A DNA stretch of 33,181 bases from an uncultured Flavobacteriales bacterium (GTDB lineage: Bacteria; Bacteroidota; Bacteroidia; Flavobacteriales; UBA1820): NCBI GenBank assembly GCA_902478645.1, contig CABSLV010000021.1, forward strand, positions 1-33,181, given 5' to 3'. Positions 23,321 through 31,000 of the stretch are shown piece by piece; the first letter of the stretch is position 1; the number at the start of each line of letters is the position of its first letter. The translations under genes were made by a program, and so were the position numbers. The notes under the pieces are model-generated. The model ran no database searches. It was given only the letters and a program-made list of their open reading frames with translations, and had not been told where the DNA came from.

Positions 23321-25198
23321 ATGAGCGACATTATCAAAGTACTGCCGGATCACATCGCCAACCAGATTGCTGCGGGCGAAGTGGTACAACGCCCCGCTTC
23401 GGTAGTGAAGGAGCTCATGGAAAACGCGGTCGATGCCGCCGCCACGCACATCATTGTCTCCGTCCGTCAGGGAGGCCGACAACTGATCAAGGTTACGGAC
23501 AACGGTTGCGGAATGAGTTCCACCGATGCCCGCAACAGTTTCCTACGACATGCCACCTCGAAAATCTCCACGGCCGAGGATCTTTTCCGCTTGCACACCA
23601 AAGGCTTCCGGGGCGAAGCCTTGGCTTCCATCGCCGCCGTTGCCCAGGTCGAACTGACCACACGCCGGGCGGAAGACGAGCTGGGCGTGCGCATCTGCAT
23701 CGAAGGCTCGGAGTATAAAAAAACGGAATCGCTCCCGGCGGCCGTCGGTACGACCCTGTCGGTAAAGAACCTGTTTTTCAACATCCCTGCGCGGCGGAAC
23801 TTCCTCAAGTCCGATACGCTCGAGTTTTCCCGCATCGCCGACGAATTCGTCCGCGTGGCCCTCGCCCACCCCGAACTGGCTTTCGAACTGTACCGCGACG
23901 ACACCCTGGTACACAAGCTCTCCCCTTCGGGATTGCGCCGACGGATCGTATCCATCTTCAAGTCCAACACGGACAACAAGTTGGTCCCTGTCGAGGAAAA
24001 CACCGACATTGTCAAGATCGGCGGTTTCGTTTACAAACCCCAATATGCCCGTGCCAAGGGAAGCGAGCAGTTCCTGTTCGTCAACCGCCGTTTTGTCAAG
24101 AGTTCCTATCTGTCCAGTGCCGTTTTCTCCGCCTTCCAAGGCCTGATCCCCGAACGGCACTACCCGGGCTATTTCCTTTACTTCGACATCGACCCTGCGC
24201 GCATCGACGTCAACATCCACCCGACCAAGACCGAGATCGGATTTGACGACGAGCGGACCATCTATTCGTTCCTTCGGGCTGCCATCCGGCATTCGCTGGG
24301 GCAGTACAATGTGCTGCCTTCGATCGACTTTTCGCAGGATCCGGAGATAAACCGCATCCTGGATCATCCTTCGGACCATCCGCAACAGCCGCGCATCCTC
24401 TTCGACCCTTCGTACAATCCTTTCGCGGAAGAAGCCTCCGGGGACGGCGGCGGGCAAGCTTCCGGTTGCGGGGGCAGTGCCCCCGCAACCGGAAGATTTG
24501 CCCGCACCGCCGACCCGGAGGCGCAGAACACCTTTCCGGATTTCACCATCGACCCGGAACGGGAAGACTTCCCTCCCGAAACCCAAGGCCGCCTCTTTGC
24601 CTCCGACCGCCCGCAGGATGAAGACCCCGCTCCGGCCTCGGACAAACGGTACTCCCTGATCAACGGCCGCTACATCCTCACCCACATCAAAACGGGCATC
24701 CTGCTGGTGGATCCGCTACGGGCGCATTGGCGCATCCTGTACGAAAAATTCCTGCGAAGCGTCCGTTCTCGCGGTTCACTTTCCCAGCAAATCCTGTTCC
24801 CGATCAGTCTGTCCTTGAGTCCTTGGCAGATTCCGCTGTTCGACCAGGTCAAGGACGAACTCTCCAGCGCCGGATTCCACTTCGAACCCCGGGATGGCGA
24901 TACGGTACGCATCCTCGGTATTCCGCCCGGAGTTGGAGAAGGACAAGCCGAAAACCTGGTCTTCTGCGTGCTGGACGACTACAAAGCCGAACGTCCCACG
25001 GGAGAAGCCCTAGAACAAAACATCGCCCGCAGCCTTTCTCGCGCCCTGCGGATGTCCAAACCCGAAACACTCACCCAAGGGGAGATGGAAACTCTGATCA
25101 CCGACCTGTTCGAGTGCGAAGAGCCGGCTCTCTCTCCCAACGGAAAACCTACGTTCGTCAAAATAGGCTTGGACGAACTTGAAAAGAAATTCGACTGA
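23321..25198 (+). CDS. mutL: DNA mismatch repair protein MutL
   Basis: A 625-residue protein. The N-terminal GHKL ATPase has E31-LMENAVDA (motif I), D60-NGCG (motif II), GFRGEAL at 95-101 (motif III) and the GTTLSVKNLFFNIPARRNFLKS region (motif IV). The transducer domain (about 215-340) has HPTKTEIGF. A low-complexity linker runs from about 365 to 435, and the C-terminal dimerisation domain from about 440. In the dimerisation domain the endonuclease-type DQHAxxE motif is replaced by D464-P-L-R-A-H469, and the late cysteine/histidine motif reads ALSPNGKP, so nicking activity looks absent. A perfect 17-bp palindrome lies in the linker (residues 380-392). The ATG at 23321 was chosen because the conserved DIIKVLPDHIANQIAAGEV starts there. 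It sits 47 nt after surA. Confidence 0.96.
   Translation: MSDIIKVLPDHIANQIAAGEVVQRPASVVKELMENAVDAAATHIIVSVRQGGRQLIKVTDNGCGMSSTDARNSFLRHATSKISTAEDLFRLHTKGFRGEALASIAAVAQVELTTRRAEDELGVRICIEGSEYKKTESLPAAVGTTLSVKNLFFNIPARRNFLKSDTLEFSRIADEFVRVALAHPELAFELYRDDTLVHKLSPSGLRRRIVSIFKSNTDNKLVPVEENTDIVKIGGFVYKPQYARAKGSEQFLFVNRRFVKSSYLSSAVFSAFQGLIPERHYPGYFLYFDIDPARIDVNIHPTKTEIGFDDERTIYSFLRAAIRHSLGQYNVLPSIDFSQDPEINRILDHPSDHPQQPRILFDPSYNPFAEEASGDGGGQASGCGGSAPATGRFARTADPEAQNTFPDFTIDPEREDFPPETQGRLFASDRPQDEDPAPASDKRYSLINGRYILTHIKTGILLVDPLRAHWRILYEKFLRSVRSRGSLSQQILFPISLSLSPWQIPLFDQVKDELSSAGFHFEPRDGDTVRILGIPPGVGEGQAENLVFCVLDDYKAERPTGEALEQNIARSLSRALRMSKPETLTQGEMETLITDLFECEEPALSPNGKPTFVKIGLDELEKKFD
24459..24495. repeat. 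Perfect 17-bp palindrome within the mutL linker
   Basis: Arms 24459-24475 and 24479-24495 are perfectly complementary with a 3-nt spacer (AGT). GGGCAA (24452-24457) and TTGCCC (24498-24503) extend the pairing after a small asymmetric bulge. It lies in frame within the nonconserved linker. The arm contains CGGTTGCGGG, close to CGGTTGCAGG in the intergenic hairpin at 7581-7627. Confidence 0.85.
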
Positions 25199-25208
25199 AA
25201 AAACAAGT

Positions 25209-25988
25209 ATGAGTTACAATACCTTCCAACCAGGGCGCTACCAGATGCTGCCCAAGATGACCAAATACCTGCTGGTGATCAACGGCCTGATGTATCTGGC
25301 CACCTACGTACTGTCGAATACCCCCTTGCGGCCGTTTTTCGAATCGCTTGCCCTCTACCAACCGGGGACTCCCGACTTCCGCCTGTGGCAGATATTCACT
25401 AGCGTGTTCATGCACGGGAGTTTTCTCCACCTGTTTTCCAACATGTTCTCCCTGTGGATGTTCGGAGCGGTGATCGAAAACATCTGGGGCGGGAGGCGCT
25501 TTCTGACCTATTACCTGGTTACTGCCGTAGGCGCAGGAGTGCTGTACCTGCTGGTCAATCAGATCGAAATCGGGGTCGCCGCCGGGAAACTGCTCTCCGA
25601 AGGCGCTCCGCAAGCGCTCCTGGATGCACTCCGGAAGACCTCGGATCTCGACGTAGCCAACAGCCTCATCGCCCAGGCAGGCATCCCCTTGGATGGTGAT
25701 CTGCTGAGCAAGTACTACTGGACCGTGCATTCGAGCGTCGTAGGGGCTTCGGGGGCCGTCTTCGGCATCATCCTGGCCTTTGGCATGATGTTTCCCAATT
25801 CACTGATCTACCTCTACTTCGCCATCCCGATCAAGGCCAAATGGTTCGTGATCGGCTACGGAGTATTCGAATTTGTCTCCGGTATCTCCGGCATCCAAAG
25901 CGGCATCGCACACTTTGCCCACGTGGGCGGCATGCTCTTCGGCTACCTGATGATCCGGTACTGGAAAAAACGCGGAATCTTCCGATAA
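25209..25988 (+). CDS. Rhomboid family intramembrane serine protease
   Basis: A 259-residue polytopic membrane protein. The catalytic serine is S181 in GASG (179-182) on one helix, and the catalytic histidine is H238 in AHVGG on a later helix. The oxyanion-side H74-xxx-N78 motif is in FMHGSFLHLFSNMF. About six membrane segments are visible: 19-35, 62-90, 99-118, 176-198, 200-222 and 232-250. A hydrophilic insertion of some 55 residues (about 119-173) separates the third segment from the GASG helix. Such proteases cleave membrane-protein substrates within the bilayer; the substrate here is unknown. The ATG at 25209 lies 10 nt after the mutL stop, consistent with one transcript. Confidence 0.93.
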   Translation: MSYNTFQPGRYQMLPKMTKYLLVINGLMYLATYVLSNTPLRPFFESLALYQPGTPDFRLWQIFTSVFMHGSFLHLFSNMFSLWMFGAVIENIWGGRRFLTYYLVTAVGAGVLYLLVNQIEIGVAAGKLLSEGAPQALLDALRKTSDLDVANSLIAQAGIPLDGDLLSKYYWTVHSSVVGASGAVFGIILAFGMMFPNSLIYLYFAIPIKAKWFVIGYGVFEFVSGISGIQSGIAHFAHVGGMLFGYLMIRYWKKRGIFR

Positions 25989-26009
25989 CCCTTTCTATTA
26001 CACTGCGAC

Positions 26010-26501
26010 ATGTCCCGAAAACAAGACGTTTACGACTACCTCACCGCACACGGCATCCCTTTCCAGGCGTACGACCACCCGGCCACTCCCACCATCGAAG
26101 AAGCCGAGAAGTATTGGCGGCAGGACGGCTCGATGCACTGCAAGAATCTTTTTTTCCGCAACAAGAAAGGCGACCGTCATTATCTGGTCATCTTCGACTG
26201 CGCCAAGAACCTGGCGATCCACGACCTGGAACAGCGGCTGCACCAAGGCAAACTGACCTTCGCTTCCGAAAAACGGATGGAACGCTACCTGGGGCTGCTC
26301 CCCGGTTCGGTGTCGCCCTTCGGACTGATCAACGACCCGGAAAACCACGTGTACCTCTTTGCCGACCGGAACCTGCTCGACCAGCCGGCCTTGAGTTTTC
26401 ACCCCAACGACAACACCGCCACGGTCGTCATCCGCACGCCGGATTTTCTGCGCTATCTCGAACTCTGCGGCAACTCCTACGAATTTACCGACCTGTACTG
26501 A
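26010..26501 (+). CDS. YbaK/ProX-type aminoacyl-tRNA deacylase
   Basis: A 163-residue cytoplasmic protein with the YbaK/prolyl-tRNA-synthetase-associated domain fold: 'GIPFQAYDHPATPTIEEAEKYW' near the N-terminus, the 'HCKNLFFRNKKGDRHYLVIFDCAKNLAIHDLEQRL' core with the conserved Lys in K45-NLFF, and 'LGLLPGSVSPFGLIND' (about 94-109). ProX-type members hydrolyse mischarged Ala-tRNA(Pro) in trans. The length and order match stand-alone family members. It lies 21 nt after the rhomboid gene and ends the plus-strand run. Confidence 0.9.
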   Translation: MSRKQDVYDYLTAHGIPFQAYDHPATPTIEEAEKYWRQDGSMHCKNLFFRNKKGDRHYLVIFDCAKNLAIHDLEQRLHQGKLTFASEKRMERYLGLLPGSVSPFGLINDPENHVYLFADRNLLDQPALSFHPNDNTATVVIRTPDFLRYLELCGNSYEFTDLY

Positions 26502-26522
26502 CCCCGGCAAGCGATTTTTTTC

Positions 26523-26530
26523 TACCTTTG
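26523..26530 (+). promoter_or_regulatory. -7 box for the YbjN-like gene
   Basis: TACCTTTG matches TAnnTTTG, 33 nt upstream of the ATG at 26564, just after a six-T run. No clear -33 element is seen. Confidence 0.45.
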
Positions 26531-26563
26531 AGGCGATTACAACCTTGAAACACAAAATCGACC

Positions 26564-27010
26564 ATGAAAAAATTCGCTCTCGTACTGCTGATGAGTTTCT
26601 GCGCCTGCTGCGCATTGCAGGCACAAGACACCAAATCGGACATCATGTCCTACCTGCGTAACGAAGGATATGCCCCCTCGTACGACTCGGACGGATACAT
26701 CGTGTTCAAAATAGAGGGATATGCCTATTACGCCCTTGTCCGGGACAATGAAGACTATTCCCTTGTCGAGATCCGCGCACAATTCCGCACAGAAGACAAG
26801 TCGCTCAGCGAACTCTACCAGATCGCCAATGACTTCAATCTCAGCAAGTACCTCTGCAAATGCTCGGCCTACCGCAACAACAATGGCGACAATATTTGCT
26901 CGATCAGCATGGAGTTCGTCACCTCATCGGCCTCGATGACAAATTATCAAATGGGATACGTCTTGAGGCTACTGCCCGGATGTGTCGACGATTTACTGAA
27001 TGAAATCTGA
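26564..27010 (+). CDS. Small exported protein with YbjN-like domain
   Basis: A 148-residue protein with signal peptide MKKFALVLLMSFCACCALQA and a mature domain of about 125 residues. The pattern 'IMSYLRNEGYAPSYDSDGYIVFKIEGYAYYALVRDNEDYSLVEIRAQF ... LYQIANDFNLSKYLCKCSAY ... SISMEFV' fits the YbjN / type III-chaperone-like fold: a bacterial domain with a helix, a sheet and a long helix. Two cysteines (LCKC) could be oxidised in the periplasm. Function is unknown. It has its own -7 box and converges with the flavodoxin gene 33 nt downstream; I see no hairpin in that gap. The family call is tentative. Confidence 0.8.
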   Translation: MKKFALVLLMSFCACCALQAQDTKSDIMSYLRNEGYAPSYDSDGYIVFKIEGYAYYALVRDNEDYSLVEIRAQFRTEDKSLSELYQIANDFNLSKYLCKCSAYRNNNGDNICSISMEFVTSSASMTNYQMGYVLRLLPGCVDDLLNEI

Positions 27011-27043
27011 CCCCTGAGGGACTGCTGGCCGACGGGGCGATCC

Positions 27044-27547
27044 TTACAAAGCATCGCCCATCGCCGCGATCCAAGTTTCCATCCGCACCGAAGTCTTCTC
27101 CGGTTCATTTTCCTGATCTGCCGCCAGCCCCACGAGTTGTCCCTGCACCAGGGCCATCGAAGCGGTGAAGTGGTAGTCCTGGGGGACGTATGCCCCGCAA
27201 AACCGGCAACCCGATCCCCGGAGTGCTTCGTACAATTGGCCGATCCCATCGCAGAACGTGGTATCGTACGTGTACGAATCGCCGCAGCCGAACAGTCCGA
27301 CCACCTTGCCCGAAAGGTCCGTGGCCGCCAGCCGATCGACAAAATCCTGCCAGTCGTCCTGCAGATCGCCCGCGCCCCAGGTGGACGTTCCCAGCAGCAA
27401 TACCTCATACGCATCGACCTGTGCCACATCGGCCGAGGCCACATCGTGTACGTCGCCCGGCGCCACGCCCAAGCGCTGCGCGATCTGTCCGGCCAATTCC
27501 TGGGTGGTGCCGGTGGACGAACCGTAAAAAATACCGATCTTCTTCAT
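27044..27547 (-). CDS. fldA: Flavodoxin (long-chain, FldA type)
   Basis: A 167-residue FMN-binding electron carrier. The phosphate-binding loop is GSSTGTT near the N-terminus (residues 9-15), and the isoalloxazine loops are 'LGTSTWGAGDLQDDW' and 'GCGDSYTYDTTFCDGIGQLYEAL'. The inserted loop 'GAYVPQDYHFTASMALVQGQLVGLAAD' marks the long-chain class. It replaces ferredoxin as a low-potential electron donor, often under iron limitation. The ATG at 27547 was chosen because the first strand (KKIGIFYGSSTG) starts at once. It is monocistronic on the minus strand with a TATCTTTG box at 27576-27583. Confidence 0.95.
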   Translation of the reverse strand: MKKIGIFYGSSTGTTQELAGQIAQRLGVAPGDVHDVASADVAQVDAYEVLLLGTSTWGAGDLQDDWQDFVDRLAATDLSGKVVGLFGCGDSYTYDTTFCDGIGQLYEALRGSGCRFCGAYVPQDYHFTASMALVQGQLVGLAADQENEPEKTSVRMETWIAAMGDAL

Positions 27548-27575
27548 CTTTTCCTGTGTTTTAAGTTGTCCTGGA

Positions 27576-27583
27576 CAAAGATA
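27576..27583 (-). promoter_or_regulatory. -7 box for the flavodoxin gene
   Basis: TATCTTTG on the minus strand matches TAnnTTTG, 28 nt upstream of the flavodoxin start. No convincing -33 element is seen. Confidence 0.5.
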
Positions 27584-27714
27584 AAGCCCGGGGACGGCGG
27601 TTCCCCTCCCCGAAAATGGCGATTTTTCCCATCCTCCTCCCCACGAACGATGAAATCCGAACTGTTTTGACGATATATTAACCCGCAGGTAACCGCCCAT
27701 ACCTCCCTATGCCT

Positions 27715-27722
27715 TATTTTTG
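27715..27722 (+). promoter_or_regulatory. -7 box for the phosphoesterase gene
   Basis: TATTTTTG matches TAnnTTTG, 31 nt upstream of the ATG at 27754. No clear -33 element is seen. Confidence 0.45.
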
Positions 27723-27753
27723 TTCCGACGATCAAAACACAACGATTTCTCCC

Positions 27754-29331
27754 ATGAAAACACACTTTCTTCTCGCCTTGGCACTCTTTGCGCCTTTGCT
27801 GGCTGCCGGAGGGCCGAAAAACGTCAAAGGATACGTTTATCAGGACGACAACCGCAACGGTGTCTTCGACAAAACGGAAAAAGGTATCCCCGGTGTAGCC
27901 GTGAGCAACGGCCGCGAAGTGGTGCTCACCGACCGGAAAGGCCGCTACCAACTTCCCGTAACCGGCCCTTGCGAAATTTTCGTGATCAAACCTGCCGGAT
28001 ACGCCACCCCGACCAACCGCTACGGCATCTCCCAGTCGTACTACCTGTACCGCCCGGAAGGATCCTCCACGCGGATGAAATACCCGGGCATCGCTCCCAC
28101 CGGAGAGCTGCCCTCCTCGGTCGATTTTCCGCTTTATCCTCAGGACGAACCGGAGGATTTCCGCATCTTGGTCTTCGGCGACCCGCAGTGCCGCGACCGG
28201 CAAGACGCGGAATACTTCGGCCGGGAAGTGATCCAGCCGCTGATGGACAGCACCGGGAAGTTCGCATTCGGCGTCATGCTGGGCGACATCGCCTTCAACC
28301 AACTCGAAGTATTCGAACCCGTGATGCAGCGCGCCGCCCTGTTGGACATTCCCTGGTACCCGATGCCGGGCAACCATGACCACAACCAGGACAAGGACAT
28401 CCCGCACGACTCCTTGGGCACCGAGACCTACATGGACTTCTTCGGACCGGCTACCTATGCCCTGAACTATGGCAAGGTGCACCTGATCATCACCGACGAC
28501 ATCATCCTGCCCAACCCCACAGGGAAGACCCAGTACATCGGCGGACTGACCGAAAAACAACTGGCCTTCATCGAGAACGACCTTCGTTTCGTTCCCAAAG
28601 ACCACCTGGTGATCTTCGCCGGACACATCCAGCTCTTCGACACCAACCCCAAAGCGGAAACCTTCCGCCATGCCGACCGCCAGCGTCTGTTCGACCTGTT
28701 GGCCGAATACCCCCATACGCTGTCCCTTTCGGCGCACACGCACTACATCCGCACCGTATTCTTCGACGAGAAAGACGGTTGGAAGGGGGCCGAACCGCAC
28801 CTGCACCTCAATGCCGGCGCCACCTGCGCCGACTGGTACAAGGGTCTGCCCGACCCCTACGGCCAGCCCAACGCCATGATGCGCGACGGCAGCCCGCAAG
28901 GTTACTTCACCCTCGAGATCGACGGCAACCGTTTCACGCACACCTATCACCCGAGCCGCCAGGCCGACTTTTACCAGATGAGCCTCGCCGTGGCCGACAG
29001 CCTGCACACCGGGTCGCCCATCGCCCTCTACGCCAATTTCTACAACGGCAACGAGCGCTGCGAGGTATCCTTCCGTATCGACCAGGGCGAATGGATGCCC
29101 ATGAAACAGACCGTCGCAACCGATCCGACTTTCACCGCCCTGAACAAACTGTGGAACAACCCGTCCTACAAACTCCCGGGGCGCAAAATATCCGGGGCGA
29201 CCAAGACCTACCACCTATGGCAAGGCGAGATACCGGCCTTCTCCGCCCCCGGGGTACACGTGGCGGAAGTCCGCGCCACCGACCTCTACGGACGCACCTA
29301 CACCGAAAAACTGATCTTCGAGGTGCTGTAA
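27754..29331 (+). CDS. Exported calcineurin-like phosphoesterase with N- and C-terminal beta domains
   Basis: A 525-residue protein. The signal peptide MKTHFLLALALFAPLLAAG is followed by a carboxypeptidase-regulatory-like N domain (about 22-130: 'VKGYVYQDDNRNGVFDKTEKGIPGVAVSNG'). The metallophosphatase core has GD in VFGDPQ, GD in MLGDIAFN, GNHDHN, an H in FAGHIQLF and H-x-H in SAHTHYI (about 135-340). The C-terminal beta domain (about 345-525) ends 'VAEVRATDLYGRTYTEKLIFEVL'. This N-core-C arrangement matches the Bacteroidota MetallophosN/MetallophosC proteins, presumed to act in the periplasm; the substrate is unknown. The ATG at 27754 was chosen for the signal peptide. A textbook terminator follows at 29355-29411. 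Confidence 0.92.
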   Translation: MKTHFLLALALFAPLLAAGGPKNVKGYVYQDDNRNGVFDKTEKGIPGVAVSNGREVVLTDRKGRYQLPVTGPCEIFVIKPAGYATPTNRYGISQSYYLYRPEGSSTRMKYPGIAPTGELPSSVDFPLYPQDEPEDFRILVFGDPQCRDRQDAEYFGREVIQPLMDSTGKFAFGVMLGDIAFNQLEVFEPVMQRAALLDIPWYPMPGNHDHNQDKDIPHDSLGTETYMDFFGPATYALNYGKVHLIITDDIILPNPTGKTQYIGGLTEKQLAFIENDLRFVPKDHLVIFAGHIQLFDTNPKAETFRHADRQRLFDLLAEYPHTLSLSAHTHYIRTVFFDEKDGWKGAEPHLHLNAGATCADWYKGLPDPYGQPNAMMRDGSPQGYFTLEIDGNRFTHTYHPSRQADFYQMSLAVADSLHTGSPIALYANFYNGNERCEVSFRIDQGEWMPMKQTVATDPTFTALNKLWNNPSYKLPGRKISGATKTYHLWQGEIPAFSAPGVHVAEVRATDLYGRTYTEKLIFEVL

Positions 29332-29354
29332 GCGCCTCCCCATTCCTTTATCCC

Positions 29355-29411
29355 AGCATCCGGGTCGTTTCGGCGAAAACTTTCGCCGAAACGACCCGGA
29401 TGCTTTTTTTT
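29355..29411 (+). terminator. Strong rho-independent terminator after the phosphoesterase gene
   Basis: A perfect 24-bp stem (29355-29378 with 29381-29404) has a 2-nt loop, and the right arm runs into a run of T residues, 24 nt after the stop codon. Confidence 0.92.
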
Positions 29412-29476
29412 CCCGCCCTTTTGGGAACTGCAAAAAAAAGATCCCGAAAGCAAATGGTAAACGGGAAAAAACATTT

Positions 29477-29519
29477 CCATAAAAAACAAAAAAATCCTCC
29501 TTTTGACAAAGGAGGATTT
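29477..29519 (-). terminator. Minus-strand terminator-like hairpin with no visible gene
   Basis: A 12-bp perfect stem (29492-29503 with 29508-29519) has a 4-nt loop and is followed on the minus strand by a T-rich run (complement of the A-rich 29480-29494). No minus-strand gene lies to its right in this window, so it may end a transcript whose gene is now separated by the integrated element. The core TCCTCC/GGAGGA palindrome could alternatively be a dispersed intergenic repeat. Confidence 0.55.
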
Positions 29520-29538
29520 CTCGGAGGTACCTGGCGTA

Positions 29539-29556
29539 TTGTAATCTTATTTACAA
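29539..29556. other. Candidate attachment-site core of the integrated element
   Basis: TTGTAA (29539-29544) and TTACAA (29551-29556) form 6-bp inverted arms around a 6-nt spacer, the geometry of tyrosine-recombinase core sites. It lies about 135 nt upstream of the integrase start and at the GC-to-AT transition. The second att site is not in the window, so this is only a candidate. Confidence 0.35.
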
Positions 29557-29566
29557 CTTCGCACAT

Positions 29567-29675
29567 TACACCTTAATACCCGTCTAAAAACCAGCATTTT
29601 ATCTTTAAATAATTTATCGGCCCATGTTAAAAAACAATAGGAAATGTCGAAAAAAAGGTGTAAATTAAGGTGTAG
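29567..29675. repeat. ACACCTTAAT / AAGGTGTA repeats upstream of the integrase
   Basis: TACACCTTAAT (29567-29577) is the exact inverse of ATTAAGGTGTA (29664-29674). AAGGTGTA also occurs directly repeated at a 12-bp period (29655-29662 and 29667-29674). Such iterated motifs next to an integrase gene are candidate arm-type sites for integrase or excisionase, or an operator over the int promoter. Confidence 0.5.
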
Positions 29676-29690
29676 AAAAAAGGACAGGAT

Positions 29691-30986
29691 ATGGAGATAA
29701 AAAGAAGCGTGCGCTTTGCGCTGGAAAAGCGGAAAAAGGGCGGGGAACTCATCACGGAAAACGTCCCCATCCGCATGTATGTAAATTATAACGGGAAACG
29801 GGTGGATTTTTCCACAGGTTACAGGACAGACGTCAAAAAATGGGATGAAAAAGCCGGAAAAGTGCTCAAAGGCTGTACCAACAAACTGAAACAAACGGCC
29901 TCGGACATCAATTCTGCTTTGGCTGAGTACGAGGCAGCCGTGAACGAAGTATTTAAAGTGTATGAAACGGAAAACGCCGTCCCCTCCCCGGCCCGACTGC
30001 GGGAATCGTTCAACGAAAAGCTGCATAGCGGCAAAGTAAAAAAGGAATACACCTTTTTCGAGGTGTGGGATATGTTCGTGGCCGCTCTGAGCAAACAGAA
30101 CAACTGGACGGTCGCCACGCACAACAAATTCAAAACCCTCAAAGCGCACCTGCTGCGTTTCAATCCCTGGATGACCTTCGAGGAACTGACCGAAAAACGC
30201 CTGCAACAATACATCGACTTCGTCCGCACGGAGCGCGACATGCGCAATACCACCGCCGTCAAGCATTTGAAATACCTGAAAACCTTTCTCGCATGGGCAG
30301 AGCAAAAAGGTTACAATACAAACGCCGAGTACCGCAGCTACAAACCCAATTTCAAAGGCACGGACGGGAACAGCAAAACCATCGTTTTCCTGTCCAAAGA
30401 GGAATTGGAAACGCTGTACAAATTTACCATCCCGGCCAATAAACAATACCTCAACCGGGTGAGGGACGTATTTTGTTTTTGCTGTTTCACGGGCCTGCGA
30501 TACTCGGACGCCTACAATTTACGGGCTTCCAACCTGCGCGAAGGTGGGGATTACGGGATGATCTGCATTACCACGCAAAAAACGGCTGACCGTTTGGAAA
30601 TACCCGTTACCCGATACGCCCATGAAATACTGGAAAAGTACAAAGACATCCCGTTTGAAAACGGCAAACTGCTGCCCGTAATAAGCAACCAGAAAATGAA
30701 CGACTACCTAAAAGAGCTTTGCCAGTTGGCCGGGATAAACAGTATCGTCACCAAAACCTATTACAAAGGTACCGAGCGTATAGACGAGGCCAAACCCAAG
30801 TACGAATACATGAGTTCCCACGCCGCCCGGCGCACGTTCGTCTGTACCGCCCTTTTGCAGGGCATCCCGGCCGAAGTGGTGATGAAGATCACAGGGCACA
30901 AATCGTACGAGATCATGAAACCCTACATAGAAATAGTGGATGCGCTGAAAGTGCGCGAAATGAGTAAGTTCAATAACCTTTTTTAA
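29691..30986 (+). CDS. Tyrosine recombinase (integrase) of a Bacteroidota mobile element
   Basis: A 431-residue site-specific recombinase. The N-terminal arm-binding domain (about 1-95) reads 'VPIRMYVNYNGKRVDFSTGYRTDVKKWDEKAGKV', the SAM-like core-binding domain spans about 118-215, and the catalytic domain 230-431. The active-site set is complete: R270 (FTGLRYSDA), K297, H377-xx-R380 (SHAARRTF), H403 (ITGHKS) and the nucleophile Y412 (KPYIEI). This architecture is typical of integrases of Bacteroidota integrative and mobilizable elements. It should catalyse integration and, with an accessory factor, excision. It is the first gene of an AT-rich block that extends to the right edge, with the candidate core site and arm repeats immediately upstream. 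It looks intact. Confidence 0.95.
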   Translation: MEIKRSVRFALEKRKKGGELITENVPIRMYVNYNGKRVDFSTGYRTDVKKWDEKAGKVLKGCTNKLKQTASDINSALAEYEAAVNEVFKVYETENAVPSPARLRESFNEKLHSGKVKKEYTFFEVWDMFVAALSKQNNWTVATHNKFKTLKAHLLRFNPWMTFEELTEKRLQQYIDFVRTERDMRNTTAVKHLKYLKTFLAWAEQKGYNTNAEYRSYKPNFKGTDGNSKTIVFLSKEELETLYKFTIPANKQYLNRVRDVFCFCCFTGLRYSDAYNLRASNLREGGDYGMICITTQKTADRLEIPVTRYAHEILEKYKDIPFENGKLLPVISNQKMNDYLKELCQLAGINSIVTKTYYKGTERIDEAKPKYEYMSSHAARRTFVCTALLQGIPAEVVMKITGHKSYEIMKPYIEIVDALKVREMSKFNNLF

Positions 30987-31000
30987 ATCAACATACTGCT

